Source: Capillibacterium thermochitinicola
Lineage (GTDB): Bacteria; Bacillota; UBA4882; UBA10575
DNA: 64,000 nt
Direction: 5' to 3'
Assembly: GCF_013664685.1 (NCBI RefSeq)
Contig: NZ_JAAKDE010000004.1
Coordinates: 62,001 to 126,000 of the forward strand
Made by a program: the position numbers and the translations under genes. The notes under the pieces were generated by a model. It was not told where the DNA came from, did not search any database, and was given only the letters and a program-made list of their open reading frames with translations. Of this stretch, positions 1-9,145 are shown one piece after another. The stretch's first letter is position 1; the number at the start of each line of letters is the position of its first letter.

Positions 1-2256
1 CTCATTATCCTTACATTGCTCGGCGTCACCCTGTTTTACGTCGTTGCCCAAGCCTACTGGTATCAGGATCGTAAGTTCCAGTTTTGGCCCCGTGCCCGTA
101 TTCACCTGACAATCCTGGGCGTCCTCTTCTTCCTGCTCAAAGCGGCCGATTATTTCCTCAGCCGGTGCGGCCTGCTCTTCGAGGAAAAGCCCTTATTGAC
201 CGGTGTGGACTACACCACCCACCATATCCGGATTTTCGGGTACAACATCATGGTACTGATTGCGGTCCTGACCGCGCTGCTCTTGTTGTTAACGCTTTTC
301 AAACAACGGCGGCACCGGTTGCTCATCGGCAGCCTCGGCTTGTGGTTGTGCTCCTTACTCCTTTTCCTGCTGGTCCTTCCGCCGCTCGTCGAAACGGTGC
401 TGGTCAAACCAAACCAGTTTATTATGGAAGAACCCTATCTGGAGCACCATCTCCGGTTTACCCGGTTCGGGTTTGGCTTGGACCGCATCGAAGTAAAACC
501 CTATACGCTGGTTCCAGAAGCCGACCCGTCAGTTCTGGATCCCAACCACCCTTCCCTGGCCAATTTACGGATCTGGGACTGGCGGCCGCTCCTGCCCGCC
601 TATAACCAACTGCAATCATTCCGTTCCTACTATACCTTCCACGATATTGATCTGGACCGTTACCCGACACCCCGGGGACAGAAACAGGTCATGATCGCCG
701 CCCGGGAGCTTGACCCCACAAAAATAGACCAGAACTGGCTGAACCGGCACCTGGTTTACACCCACGGTTATGGTCTGGCGATGAATGCGGTTAACCAGGC
801 CAATAACGTAGGTCAACCGCTCTTTTTGGTTAAGGATATCCCCCCGGTCGTGGACGGATCCCTCCCCGCCCTGGAACTGGCCCATCCCCAGATCTACTTC
901 GGCGAGGGCCAAGACTCCTACGCGATCGTCCGGACGCGCGAAAAGGAGTTTGACTATCCGGCCACCGGCGGCGAGAATGTCACCACCACTTACCAAGGAC
1001 GGGACGGGATCTCCCTCCGGCGCTGGTTATCCCGGCTCCTCATGGCGGTGGAGCTTGGCGACCGCAACCTCATCCTCTCTGGATATATCCGGGAGGAGAG
1101 CAAAATCCTTTTGTACCGCAACATTAAGGAGCGGGTGGCAAAGCTGGCCCCCTTCCTGATTTTCGATGACGACCCTTATCTCGTCATCGCCGACAACCGG
1201 TTGTTCTGGATGATCGACGCCTACACGGTCTCCCGCCACCTCCCCTACGCCGCCAAGCATGCCAACGGGTATAACTATATCCGCAACGCGGTAAAGGTGG
1301 TGGTCGATGCCTACCACGGCACTGTCGATTTTTATGTGGTAGACCCGGCCGACCCCATCATCCAAACCTGGCAGAAGGTTTTTCCCCGGATGTTCAAAGC
1401 GTTCACCGCAATGCCCGCTGCTTTACAGGAACACATCCGGTATCCGGAAGCCCTGTTCACCGTGCAGCAGGAGATGCTGCTCAGCTTCCACCTGACCGAC
1501 GCGAAGGCCTTCTATGAAAAAGAAGATTTTTGGAGCCTGCCGACCCAGATCTACGCACACCGGGAAGAGATCCTTGAACCCTACTATGTCACGCTGGTCT
1601 TACCCGGGGAAACGCAGGAAGAATTTCTCTTGATGCGTCCCTTTACACCCCGGGGCAAGCAAAACATGATCGCCTGGTTGGTCGCCCGCTGCGATCCCCC
1701 CAACTATGGCCAGCTCATCCTGTACCAACTGCCAAAGGGGACCAACACCTTCGGGCCGATGCAGATTGAAGCCCGGATCGGCCAACACCCGGAAATAACC
1801 GAACTGATCACGCTGTGGAGTCAAAGCCAGTCCCAATTGATCCGTGGGAACCTGCTGGTGATTCCGATCGGCGGTACCATTCTGTACGCCGAACCATTTT
1901 ACATCCAATCCAACCAGGCCCAGATGCCCGAGTTTAAAAAGGTCGTCCTCGTCTGGCAGGACCAGGTGGTCATCGCCGACAACATCGAGGCAGCCCTGCG
2001 CCGGCTCAAGGAAGAAAAAGGAAACGCCCTTCTCACACCGGTCCCGACTCCTGCGGGGGAAACACCCGCCCCCGAAACGGCAACACCTTCCCCGGAAGCA
2101 AAAGCGCCCGCCCTCCCCGCCGATGAATTGTTTTGGGCGAATCTAGAGCGGAAACTCCGGGAAGCGGAGGATAAATTCCAGGAAGCGAAGGAGAAACTCC
2201 AAGAAATACAGGAACTGATCGAAGAAGCGAAAAAAAGAACGCCCGGCCTTAATTAA
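1..2256 (+). CDS. UPF0182 family membrane protein (5' end outside window)
   Basis: The reading frame is open from base 1, so the N-terminus lies upstream of the window. The visible 751 residues start with four hydrophobic segments within the first ~130 residues, followed by a large soluble region rich in Tyr, Pro and Arg with motifs such as NHPSLANLRIWDWRP and YTHGYGLAMNAVN. These are typical of the UPF0182 (COG1615) family of large, uncharacterised membrane proteins of about 900 residues. The tail is a Pro/Thr/Ala linker and then a charged coiled coil (NLERKLREAEDKFQEAKEK). The large domain is probably extracytoplasmic. The function is unknown. A terminator hairpin overlaps the stop codon. 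Confidence 0.85.
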   Translation, partial: LIILTLLGVTLFYVVAQAYWYQDRKFQFWPRARIHLTILGVLFFLLKAADYFLSRCGLLFEEKPLLTGVDYTTHHIRIFGYNIMVLIAVLTALLLLLTLFKQRRHRLLIGSLGLWLCSLLLFLLVLPPLVETVLVKPNQFIMEEPYLEHHLRFTRFGFGLDRIEVKPYTLVPEADPSVLDPNHPSLANLRIWDWRPLLPAYNQLQSFRSYYTFHDIDLDRYPTPRGQKQVMIAARELDPTKIDQNWLNRHLVYTHGYGLAMNAVNQANNVGQPLFLVKDIPPVVDGSLPALELAHPQIYFGEGQDSYAIVRTREKEFDYPATGGENVTTTYQGRDGISLRRWLSRLLMAVELGDRNLILSGYIREESKILLYRNIKERVAKLAPFLIFDDDPYLVIADNRLFWMIDAYTVSRHLPYAAKHANGYNYIRNAVKVVVDAYHGTVDFYVVDPADPIIQTWQKVFPRMFKAFTAMPAALQEHIRYPEALFTVQQEMLLSFHLTDAKAFYEKEDFWSLPTQIYAHREEILEPYYVTLVLPGETQEEFLLMRPFTPRGKQNMIAWLVARCDPPNYGQLILYQLPKGTNTFGPMQIEARIGQHPEITELITLWSQSQSQLIRGNLLVIPIGGTILYAEPFYIQSNQAQMPEFKKVVLVWQDQVVIADNIEAALRRLKEEKGNALLTPVPTPAGETPAPETATPSPEAKAPALPADELFWANLERKLREAEDKFQEAKEKLQEIQELIEEAKKRTPGLN

Positions 2257-2274
2257 GGCGGGCGTTCGCTTTTG
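2237..2274 (+). terminator. Rho-independent terminator of the UPF0182 gene
   Basis: A GC-rich inverted repeat (GAACGCCCGgCC / GGCGGGCGTTC, one bulged base) has TTAATTAA in its loop and is followed by CTTTT. It contains the stop codon of the upstream gene, so translation ends inside the hairpin. Confidence 0.8.
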
Positions 2275-2304
2275 TCAGTAAAGCCAAGGATAAAATTGAG
2301 CCTT

Positions 2305-2814
2305 TTATTCGTCTTTTTCGTCGTTCTCCAGCTGATACAACTCTTTAATCTTGGCAATCACTTCTTCGGGTTTATGCACAAGGACCATGATCCCTGCTTT
2401 CTGGTATTCGACAAAGATATCAGTCAGCGGGAAATTGAGGAGGATCACTTTTTTCCCGTTTTTCAAGGCCAAGGCGATCTCGGAAATCGTTCCGGAACGC
2501 CCCGGTAAAGCCACCACGATATCACTGGAGAGGACATTGATGATATTACGTCCGTCCCCCATTCCGGTTACAATCGGAATATCGATATAAGGTGAGGCCA
2601 GATCCTTATGGCGGTCCGGCAGAATCCCCACCGTCAAGCCGTTGTGCTCTTTCGCCCCCCGGGCCGACGCCTCCATCACCCCTACGCCCCAGCCGCCATT
2701 TAAAAGGATCCAACCCTGCTGGGCGATGAGACCGCCAAGTTTGTAGGCCATCTCACAGACTTCCGGAGAAGCGCCTTCTCCTCCTCCCATCACGCCAACG
2801 ATCAGTTTTCTCAT
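2305..2814 (-). CDS. LOG / molybdenum-cofactor-carrier-like Rossmann protein
   Basis: A protein of about 169 residues starting MRKLIVGVMGGGEGAS, with a Rossmann-type glycine-rich N-terminus, a second glycine cluster (LLNGGWGVGVMEAS) and the motif PGRSGTISEIALAL. This is the PGGxGTxxE signature of the LOG/MCP-like superfamily, in the TIGR00725-like branch. Members bind nucleotides or Moco, or hydrolyse cytokinin-type nucleotide monophosphates; which applies here cannot be told. The ATG at 2814 is chosen over an upstream in-frame start because GGAGG lies 8 bases before it. The tail is acidic (ENDEKDE). It is convergent with the UPF0182 gene. Confidence 0.75.
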   Translation of the reverse strand: MRKLIVGVMGGGEGASPEVCEMAYKLGGLIAQQGWILLNGGWGVGVMEASARGAKEHNGLTVGILPDRHKDLASPYIDIPIVTGMGDGRNIINVLSSDIVVALPGRSGTISEIALALKNGKKVILLNFPLTDIFVEYQKAGIMVLVHKPEEVIAKIKELYQLENDEKDE

Positions 2815-2896
2815 TTTTAAACCTCCACGTAATGGACACCATTTGATGTTATTATTAACCAAGCTACTCCGGAAACCTCTTCTTTTAATATTAAAT

Positions 2897-3883
2897 CTAG
2901 TTTAAACTAACAACATATAGATTGTTGGGATGACCAACCACTATGATCTCCTTTTGTTCATCCCCGTCCAGGTCGCCGACGGCAACCCCAATCAACCCAT
3001 TGGGAAAGGAATAATGTTCGCTGATGGGAATCAACTGGCCGTCCACCAGACGAAAACGGTTCAGTCGTCCCCACCCGTCCGCCGTATAAAGCAGCGGCCC
3101 GTTGTCCCCGGCGGCAATGGTCAGACCAAACGCCATGGTCGCCAGGAGATTCTCCACCCGCAAGCCGGTAACCAACTCCTGCCTCTCCGCATCCCACTCC
3201 AAAACGGTGAATACCCCGGCCCGACTACTTAATCCCGTATCGGTCACCACTTCGGCCAAGCCATCCCCGTCTAAATCCCCGGCCGTCAGAGCCCGGATCT
3301 GGCCCAGCAAACCACTGCTGCCGATCTTGACCATCCCCGCTTCGGTCAGGCGGTAAACTTCGACCACATGCTCATCGTAACTTGGTCGCCGCTCGCCCAG
3401 ACGGACCACCAGCAATTCATCCTGACCGTCCCCGTCAAGATCAGCCACTGATAATTCCACGGGAGAAAGGGCATGCTTAAATTGGGAAGAGAGGATAATC
3501 TTCTCATCCTGGCAGGTATAGAGATAGACGTAAGCCTGGGTCAGGACGATCAGCGCCGGCGCGCCGCCGGGCAAAGGCCGTCCGACACTCATCATAACCG
3601 GCCCTTCCGCCAAGAGATTGGGGCTCTCCCACTTGCTCGCCGGTTTTCCCCCTTCCCAGGATAAAAGCTGCAAAGAGAGACGGCCGGCCAAGTAATCCCG
3701 TCCAAGCACCACCAATTGACTGGCACCTGTCCCCAGCAAATCGGCGGCTTCGATTTTAAACCAAGCCTCATAGAGATAGTCTTTGGCCATGTACTGGTAA
3801 GGAGGAGGTGGCGCCGACCAAACAAGCGGTATGATGGCAAATATTAACAGGATGCTAATGGTAGCTTTGGTGAAAAACCGCAT
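2897..3883 (-). CDS. Secreted FG-GAP/VCBS-repeat protein
   Basis: A 328-residue protein with a clear Sec signal peptide (MRFFTKATISILLIFAIIPL, cleavage predicted after WSA). The mature part carries at least three Asp-rich calcium-binding-like repeats (DLDGDGQDELLVV, DLDGDGLAEVV, DLDGDEQKEIIVV) spaced as in FG-GAP/VCBS beta-propeller blades. It is probably a periplasmic or surface propeller protein. No catalytic residues are evident and the partner is unknown. GGAGG precedes the ATG. It is divergent from the DUF4912 gene, with about 165 bases between the two starts. Confidence 0.75.
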   Translation of the reverse strand: MRFFTKATISILLIFAIIPLVWSAPPPPYQYMAKDYLYEAWFKIEAADLLGTGASQLVVLGRDYLAGRLSLQLLSWEGGKPASKWESPNLLAEGPVMMSVGRPLPGGAPALIVLTQAYVYLYTCQDEKIILSSQFKHALSPVELSVADLDGDGQDELLVVRLGERRPSYDEHVVEVYRLTEAGMVKIGSSGLLGQIRALTAGDLDGDGLAEVVTDTGLSSRAGVFTVLEWDAERQELVTGLRVENLLATMAFGLTIAAGDNGPLLYTADGWGRLNRFRLVDGQLIPISEHYSFPNGLIGVAVGDLDGDEQKEIIVVGHPNNLYVVSLN

Positions 3884-4048
3884 TTTCTTCCTCCCGGCAA
3901 ATCGTCATCATCTAATTCTTGATTACGCTGCTTTTTCCTGCCAAATTATTTATCTTCATCAAGGATTTGCATATTCCCGAAACCATTGAGTCATATTATA
4001 AGAAGTAATTTTTTATTCTACGGAAGATTCTACGGAAGGGGGATGGGG

Positions 4049-5062
4049 ATGACCCGCGAAGAACTGGCCAAAAAGACCAGGGAAGAGCTGCTCTCTTTAG
4101 CCAGAAAACTAAAGATTAAAAACCGCTCCCGAATGAAAAAAGATGAACTCATTGAAAGTTTAAATCTGGTTTTTAAGCAGAACCAAACCACCGCTGAAGC
4201 CCACGCCAAAGCGGCCGCCGAGAAAAAAACTCCGGAACCCGTCTATACGACCGGCCTGTCACCGCAGACCTATCCGCCGCCACCGGGTGAGGAACCCAGG
4301 TTTCCCCTTCCGTCTTCTTATAATGAAACTTCAATAACGCTGCTGATTCGTGACCCCTTCTGGCTGTATACCTACTGGGATTTTAGCCGGGAGGTCAAGG
4401 AAAACCTGGAAAAAATGTTCGGAGATTGGCAACGAACCCCACTCAGCCTTAGGGTGTGGGAAGAGCAAGAATCCGGCGGCATGGAACCGGGATTTTTTAA
4501 TGTTCCCGTTAACCCGGTCACCGGCCATTGGTACCTTAATGTGCAGCCCAACCGCCGGTACACCGTTGAGCTGGGCTACATTGCCCCGTCGGGGGAATTT
4601 GTGGCCCTGGCCCGCTCCAACACGGTGGTCACACCCCGGGCCACCGTGTCGGAAGTAATCGATGAAGAATGGATGCTTGTCGAGGAGGATTTCCGCCGTC
4701 TCTACCAGCTGGCCGGCGATCCGCAGGCCGGTTCGGTCGAATTGGCCGAATCCCTGCTCAAGAGGTTGGAACGGGAGATGGGGTCGGGCGCGGTTAGCAG
4801 CATAAGCAGTCCGTTCGGCCCGCCTCCGGAAGAACGCCAATTCTGGCTGGTCTTGAATACGGAACTCATCCTTTACGGTGCGACCGAACCGTCCGCCAGT
4901 TTAACGGTGGACGGGCAGCCGGTCCCTTTGCGCCCCGACGGTACCTTTACGCTCCGGATGGCCTTGCCGGACGGGCGGAAAAGGATTCCGGTGACCGCCC
5001 GCTCCCAGGATGGAAAGGACGCGATCACCATCATTCCCGAGGTCACCAAAGAAACCTATTAA
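4049..5062 (+). CDS. DUF4912 protein with N-terminal Rho-N/SAP-like helix pair
   Basis: A 337-residue protein. Residues ~1-40 (TREELAKKTREELLSLARK...MKKDELIESL) look like a Rho N-terminal/SAP-type helical module. After a Pro-rich linker comes a DUF4912 domain: the motif LLIRDPFWLYTYWDFS and a later tract around GYIAPSGEFVALARSN. The C-terminal ~80 residues form a separate beta-rich unit containing LNTELILYGATEPSASLTVDG, resembling an Ig-like or glycan-binding fold. ATG 4049 is preferred because GGAAGGGGG lies about 7 bases before it; the in-frame ATG at 4043 touches that site. The branching enzyme follows 47 bases later, so the pair is probably cotranscribed. The function is unknown; the neighbourhood suggests glycan metabolism. 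Confidence 0.7.
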   Translation: MTREELAKKTREELLSLARKLKIKNRSRMKKDELIESLNLVFKQNQTTAEAHAKAAAEKKTPEPVYTTGLSPQTYPPPPGEEPRFPLPSSYNETSITLLIRDPFWLYTYWDFSREVKENLEKMFGDWQRTPLSLRVWEEQESGGMEPGFFNVPVNPVTGHWYLNVQPNRRYTVELGYIAPSGEFVALARSNTVVTPRATVSEVIDEEWMLVEEDFRRLYQLAGDPQAGSVELAESLLKRLEREMGSGAVSSISSPFGPPPEERQFWLVLNTELILYGATEPSASLTVDGQPVPLRPDGTFTLRMALPDGRKRIPVTARSQDGKDAITIIPEVTKETY

Positions 5063-5109
5063 AAGCTCCTCCGCCAATCGGGATGAGTGCTTGAGGGAGG
5101 TTGTTTTCG

Positions 5110-6735
5110 TTGGAAAAAGGCTATCTCTGCCTGGTGCTCCACGCCCATTTGCCCTTTGTTCGCCACCCCGAACATGAACATTTTTTGGAAGAAAAATGGC
5201 TCTTTGAAGCGATTACCGAAACTTATATCCCTTTATTGAAGGTTTTTGAAAAACTGGCGGAAGACGGGGTCCGTTACCGGGTAACGATGAGCTTAACCCC
5301 GCCCCTCCTTTCCATGCTCAATGACCAGTTGCTGCAGGACCGTTACCTCAAACACCTGGACAAACTGATCGAACTGGCCGCGAAGGAGATCGAACGCACC
5401 CGTTGGCTTCCGGAGTTTAACCGCATGGCCCATTACTATTACGATATGTTCACTTTTTCTCGCTGGTACTTTGCGGAAAAATGCCAGAAAAACCTGGTCG
5501 CTCCCTTCCGGCGTTTGCAGGATGAAGGGTATCTCGAACTGATTACCTGCGGGGCCACCCATGGCTATCTCCCCTTAATGCTGCACCGGGAAGCCGTCCG
5601 GGCCCAGATCCACTACGCCGTCGAATACCATACCCGTTGCTTTGGGCGTCCCCCGCGGGGGATCTGGTTGCCCGAATGCGGTTATAATCCGGGGGATGAC
5701 GAGATTCTCCGCGATTACGGCATCCGTTACTTTTTCACCGATGCCCACGGCATCCTCCATGCTTCGCCCCGGCCCAAGTACGGAAATTTCGCCCCCGTGT
5801 ACTGTCCTTCGGGCGTCGCCGCTTTCGGCCGGGATCTGGAATCTTCCAAACAAGTATGGAGTGCCAACGAGGGGTACCCCGGCGACTTCGACTACCGGGA
5901 ATTTTACCGTGATATCGGTTACGACCTGGAATACGAATACATCAGACCTTATATCGACCCCAGCGGTCTGCGGATCAACACCGGGATCAAGTATTACCGG
6001 ATTACCGGGCGTACCCATGACAAACAACCTTATAACCCGGACTGGGCCCGGGAAAAGGCGGCGATCCACGCGGGCAACTTCATGTTCAACCGCGAAAAAC
6101 AGGTCGAATACCTGGCGTCGATTTTGGACCGGAAACCGATTATTGTCTCCCCTTACGACGCGGAACTCTTCGGGCACTGGTGGTTCGAAGGACCCCAATG
6201 GTTGGATTTCTTGATCCGGAAGATCTATTACGACCAGCAAACAATCAAGTTGGTCACCCCCTCCGATTATTTGGGGCTGTACCCGCGGAATCAGGTCAGT
6301 ACCCCTTCCCTCTCCAGTTGGGGCTATAAGGGATACAACGAGGTCTGGTTGGAAGGGAGCAACGACTGGATTTACCGGCATCTCCACCAGGGAGCCAAAC
6401 GCATGGTGGAGCTGGCCAACACCTTCCCGGAGGCCACCGGTCTTTTACGGCGGGCCCTGAACCAGGCCGCCCGCGAACTCCTCCTCGCCCAGAGCAGCGA
6501 TTGGGCGTTCATCATGAAAACCGGCACCGTGGTGCCATATGCGGTACGGCGGACCCAGGACCACATCGGGCGTTTGATTGGTCTTTACGAGCAGATCATG
6601 GGGAACCGGATTAACGAAAAATGGCTCCAGGAACTCGAAGCCAAAGATAACATCTTTCCCGATCTGGATTACCGGATCTACTCCTCCGCCGAGAACGTCA
6701 AAAGAAAATTTGAAGATCTAGCCCTTGCCCTCTAA
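5110..6735 (+). CDS. GH57 1,4-alpha-glucan branching enzyme
   Basis: A 541-residue GH57 enzyme that probably makes alpha-1,6 branches in glycogen-like polymers in the cytoplasm. The conserved GH57 N-terminus (GYLCLVLHAHLPFVRHPE) is followed by the nucleophile motif WLPECGY (Glu ~189) and the acid motif SPYDAELFGHWWFEG (Asp ~350), as in characterised archaeal and bacterial GH57 branching enzymes. A C-terminal helical region follows (SDWAFIMKTGTVVPYA). The length fits the ~530-residue class. The start is TTG at 5110: GGGAGG ends at 5100, too close to the alternative TTG at 5101. It follows the DUF4912 gene and precedes a tiny ORF. Confidence 0.9.
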   Translation: MEKGYLCLVLHAHLPFVRHPEHEHFLEEKWLFEAITETYIPLLKVFEKLAEDGVRYRVTMSLTPPLLSMLNDQLLQDRYLKHLDKLIELAAKEIERTRWLPEFNRMAHYYYDMFTFSRWYFAEKCQKNLVAPFRRLQDEGYLELITCGATHGYLPLMLHREAVRAQIHYAVEYHTRCFGRPPRGIWLPECGYNPGDDEILRDYGIRYFFTDAHGILHASPRPKYGNFAPVYCPSGVAAFGRDLESSKQVWSANEGYPGDFDYREFYRDIGYDLEYEYIRPYIDPSGLRINTGIKYYRITGRTHDKQPYNPDWAREKAAIHAGNFMFNREKQVEYLASILDRKPIIVSPYDAELFGHWWFEGPQWLDFLIRKIYYDQQTIKLVTPSDYLGLYPRNQVSTPSLSSWGYKGYNEVWLEGSNDWIYRHLHQGAKRMVELANTFPEATGLLRRALNQAARELLLAQSSDWAFIMKTGTVVPYAVRRTQDHIGRLIGLYEQIMGNRINEKWLQELEAKDNIFPDLDYRIYSSAENVKRKFEDLALAL

Positions 6736-6747
6736 GAAGGAGAATCC

Positions 6748-6888
6748 ATGATTAAAGGCTTCCTGAAAAAACTGGCCATCCTCAACCTTGCCCTGTGGGG
6801 GCGGAAAGTCTTAAACTACCACCGTTTGTCCCGGAAGAATTTACAGGATGCTCCTGAAGCCAAGCACAAAAAAACGCCCCCTCGCTAG
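6748..6888 (+). CDS. 46-residue basic hypothetical protein
   Basis: A short ORF starting MIKGFLKKLAILNLALWGRK, with AAGGAGA about 5 bases before its ATG and only 12 bases after the branching-enzyme stop. It has an amphipathic or weakly hydrophobic first half and a very basic second half. A terminator overlaps its last codons and stop, so it looks like the genuine last gene of the DUF4912-GH57 transcript. I do not recognise a family. It could be a membrane-associated small protein, or chance coding. Confidence 0.5.
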   Translation: MIKGFLKKLAILNLALWGRKVLNYHRLSRKNLQDAPEAKHKKTPPR

Positions 6889-6902
6889 GGCGTTTTCTTT
6901 TC
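6871..6902 (+). terminator. Rho-independent terminator after the GH57 operon
   Basis: Inverted repeat AAAACGCCC / GGGCGTTTT with a loop of about 8 bases, followed by CTTTTC. It overlaps the stop codon of the 46-residue ORF. Confidence 0.8.
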
Positions 6903-6936
6903 AGCGATCATTTCCGAGATGCGGGTGGGAATATAA

Positions 6937-9108
6937 ATGGATGAGATGAGAAAAGAAAAAGTTGGGAAAAAAGGTTTGGCCGCCTTAAAACGGCACTGGC
7001 GCGTTCTGCTCCAAAAGGTCTTTCTGGCGGTAACCGTCACCCTCCTGGTCATCCTTTGCCTGCCGTTGGCCCCGCCCGAGCAACCGGTAACCAGCCGGGT
7101 CCTCAGCGCCGAAGGCGAGGTCATCGCCCTGCTCTACCGGGAAAACCGGGAACTGGCCACGCTGGCGGAGATTCCATCCTTTTTGCAACAGGCCTTTTTA
7201 GCCGTGGAAGACCACCGTTTCTATCAACACAACGGGTTTAGTCCGGTCAGTTTCGGCCGCGCCCTCTATCATAATCTGTTTGTGCGGGAAGGATTACAAG
7301 GGTTCAGTACCATCACGCAACAAGTGGCGAAAAATTGCTATTTGTCGGCGGAACGGACCATCATCCGCAAGTTAAAGGAGCTTTTTTTGGCTTTACGGCT
7401 GGAACTGCATTACACAAAAGATGAGATCCTGGAGATGTATCTCAACCAGATCTACTTCGGCCACGGGGCCTTTGGGGTCAAAACCGCCGCCCTCACCTAT
7501 TTTGGCCGTCCGCTCTCCGCGTTGAACCGGGCGGAACTTGCCTTGCTGGCCGGGCTGCCGAAAGGCCCCGGTCTCTACTCGCCCTATCTCAACCGGGAGG
7601 CGGCCACCCGTCGTCTGCAGACGGTCCTGGCACGGATGGCCGCGGTCGGGGCCATTTCCCCTGAAGAACAGGAGGAGATTTTACAGGAACCGCTGCGCCT
7701 GCCCGGTCTCAAGAAAACACCTCGGCAGGCTTTGTACTTCCTCGACTACGCTCTGGAAGAAACCAGCCGGATCCTCAACATTTCAAAAGAACAGATCCAA
7801 AATCTCGGCCTGACCATCGAAACCACCCTTTCTCTCCCCATGCAAAAAGCGGCGGAAGAAGCCTTACAAAACCGCCTGGCCCCACTCCAAAAGGAGCTTC
7901 AACCCCAGGGGGCATTGATTGCCGCCGACCCCGCCAGCGGGGCGATCAAAGCTTTGGTGGGCGGCACCGATTACTTTAAAACACCGTTCAACCGTAGCAC
8001 CAGCGCCTTCCGCCAACCGGGTTCCACCTTTAAACCCTTTGTCTACCTGGCCGCCCTGGAAGCAGGTTATACCTTGGCTTCATCCATACCTTGCCGGACT
8101 GTCTCCTTTCCCACGACCGAGACCGAGGTCTATCAACCCCGGGATTATGGCAGCCAGCCCTATCATAACCGGGACTTGAGTTTGCGCGAAGCCTTGGCCA
8201 CCTCCTGCAATATTGTAGCGGTCACCTTGCACCAACGGTTGGGAATGAAACCCACCATCAATATGGCCCGCCGGTTGGGAATCACCAGCGCCTTGCCGGA
8301 GAACCTCTCCCTCGCTTTAGGCACGTCGGAAGTGACTCCTTTTGAACTTCTCCAGGCCTATCTCCCGCTTGCCAACGGCGGGAAAGCCGTCCCCCTCCAT
8401 GCCGTGCAACGGATTTACAACGCGGAGGGCAAAATGATCTGGGAACGGAAAGCCCGTCCCCGCCAGGTCATCGATGAACGGCTGGCTTTCCTGATCACCT
8501 CCGTCCTCCAGGATGTGGTCGGCCCCGGCGGGACGGCCGCCGGTGTCCGGGCGACCCTGCAACGGCCCGCCGCGGGCAAAACCGGAACCTCCCAAGGGAA
8601 CCGGGATGCCTGGTTTGTCGGGTTCACCCCCGATTTGGCCGCCGTGGTTTATCTTGGCGATGACCAGAACAAGCCGCTCCCCGCCGGCGGCGGTTCCCTG
8701 GCCGCCCCTTTGTGGGCGGCTTTCATGAAGAAGGCCTTAGCGGACACGCCCGTCCGGAATTTCTCCATCCCCGAAGGGATTGTCTCCCGCCGGATCTGCC
8801 GGGAAACCGGCCTCCTGGCCTCACCGGATTGCCCAAGTTATAACGAATTTTTTCTTTACGGCTCCGAACCAACGGTGTACTGCGCCCGCCACCGCAAAAT
8901 CCGGCTGCAGGTCTGTCAAAGAACCGGGCTCCTGCCCAATCCCCACTGCCAGAAGGTGGAGGAGAAAAGCTTTGTCTGGGGCGCCCACCCCACCGCCACC
9001 TGTGAAGCCTGCCAGCCCCCGGCCAACCTCTGGGAGTTAATCTTCGGCCAGCCTTTTCCCTTGTTCAGGGGGGGAGCACAAGACAAGGGAGGAGCACAAG
9101 AAGAGTGA
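6937..9108 (+). CDS. Class A penicillin-binding protein (GT51 + transpeptidase)
   Basis: A 723-residue bifunctional peptidoglycan synthase. It has a short basic cytoplasmic tail, one membrane anchor (~residues 25-45), a GT51 glycosyltransferase domain with the catalytic Glu in VEDHRFYQHNG (Glu91) plus FSTITQQVAKN, and a transpeptidase domain with GSTFKPF (Ser363), ATSCN and GKTGTSQGN (Lys548). The C-terminus carries two short Cys-containing repeats (RRICRETGLLASPDC and LQVCRQ-like VCQRTGLLPNPHC), which could form disulfides outside the membrane. All key residues are intact. The gene stands alone after a terminator and is convergent with the pullulanase gene. Confidence 0.9.
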   Translation: MDEMRKEKVGKKGLAALKRHWRVLLQKVFLAVTVTLLVILCLPLAPPEQPVTSRVLSAEGEVIALLYRENRELATLAEIPSFLQQAFLAVEDHRFYQHNGFSPVSFGRALYHNLFVREGLQGFSTITQQVAKNCYLSAERTIIRKLKELFLALRLELHYTKDEILEMYLNQIYFGHGAFGVKTAALTYFGRPLSALNRAELALLAGLPKGPGLYSPYLNREAATRRLQTVLARMAAVGAISPEEQEEILQEPLRLPGLKKTPRQALYFLDYALEETSRILNISKEQIQNLGLTIETTLSLPMQKAAEEALQNRLAPLQKELQPQGALIAADPASGAIKALVGGTDYFKTPFNRSTSAFRQPGSTFKPFVYLAALEAGYTLASSIPCRTVSFPTTETEVYQPRDYGSQPYHNRDLSLREALATSCNIVAVTLHQRLGMKPTINMARRLGITSALPENLSLALGTSEVTPFELLQAYLPLANGGKAVPLHAVQRIYNAEGKMIWERKARPRQVIDERLAFLITSVLQDVVGPGGTAAGVRATLQRPAAGKTGTSQGNRDAWFVGFTPDLAAVVYLGDDQNKPLPAGGGSLAAPLWAAFMKKALADTPVRNFSIPEGIVSRRICRETGLLASPDCPSYNEFFLYGSEPTVYCARHRKIRLQVCQRTGLLPNPHCQKVEEKSFVWGAHPTATCEACQPPANLWELIFGQPFPLFRGGAQDKGGAQEE

Positions 9109-9145
9109 CGGTGGCACCACTACGCCGGCTCCTCTGCGCCCCAAA

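Noticed and set aside
3986-4048. Upstream extension of the DUF4912 protein (MSHIIRSNFLFYGRFYG)
   Set aside because: No ribosome binding site precedes ATG 3986, whereas GGAAGGGGG serves ATG 4049; the extra residues are likely untranslated leader.
5575-6387. 270-codon minus-strand ORF opposite the branching enzyme
   Set aside because: Shadow of the GH57 gene; residues are low-complexity Val/Pro/Asp and no family is recognisable.
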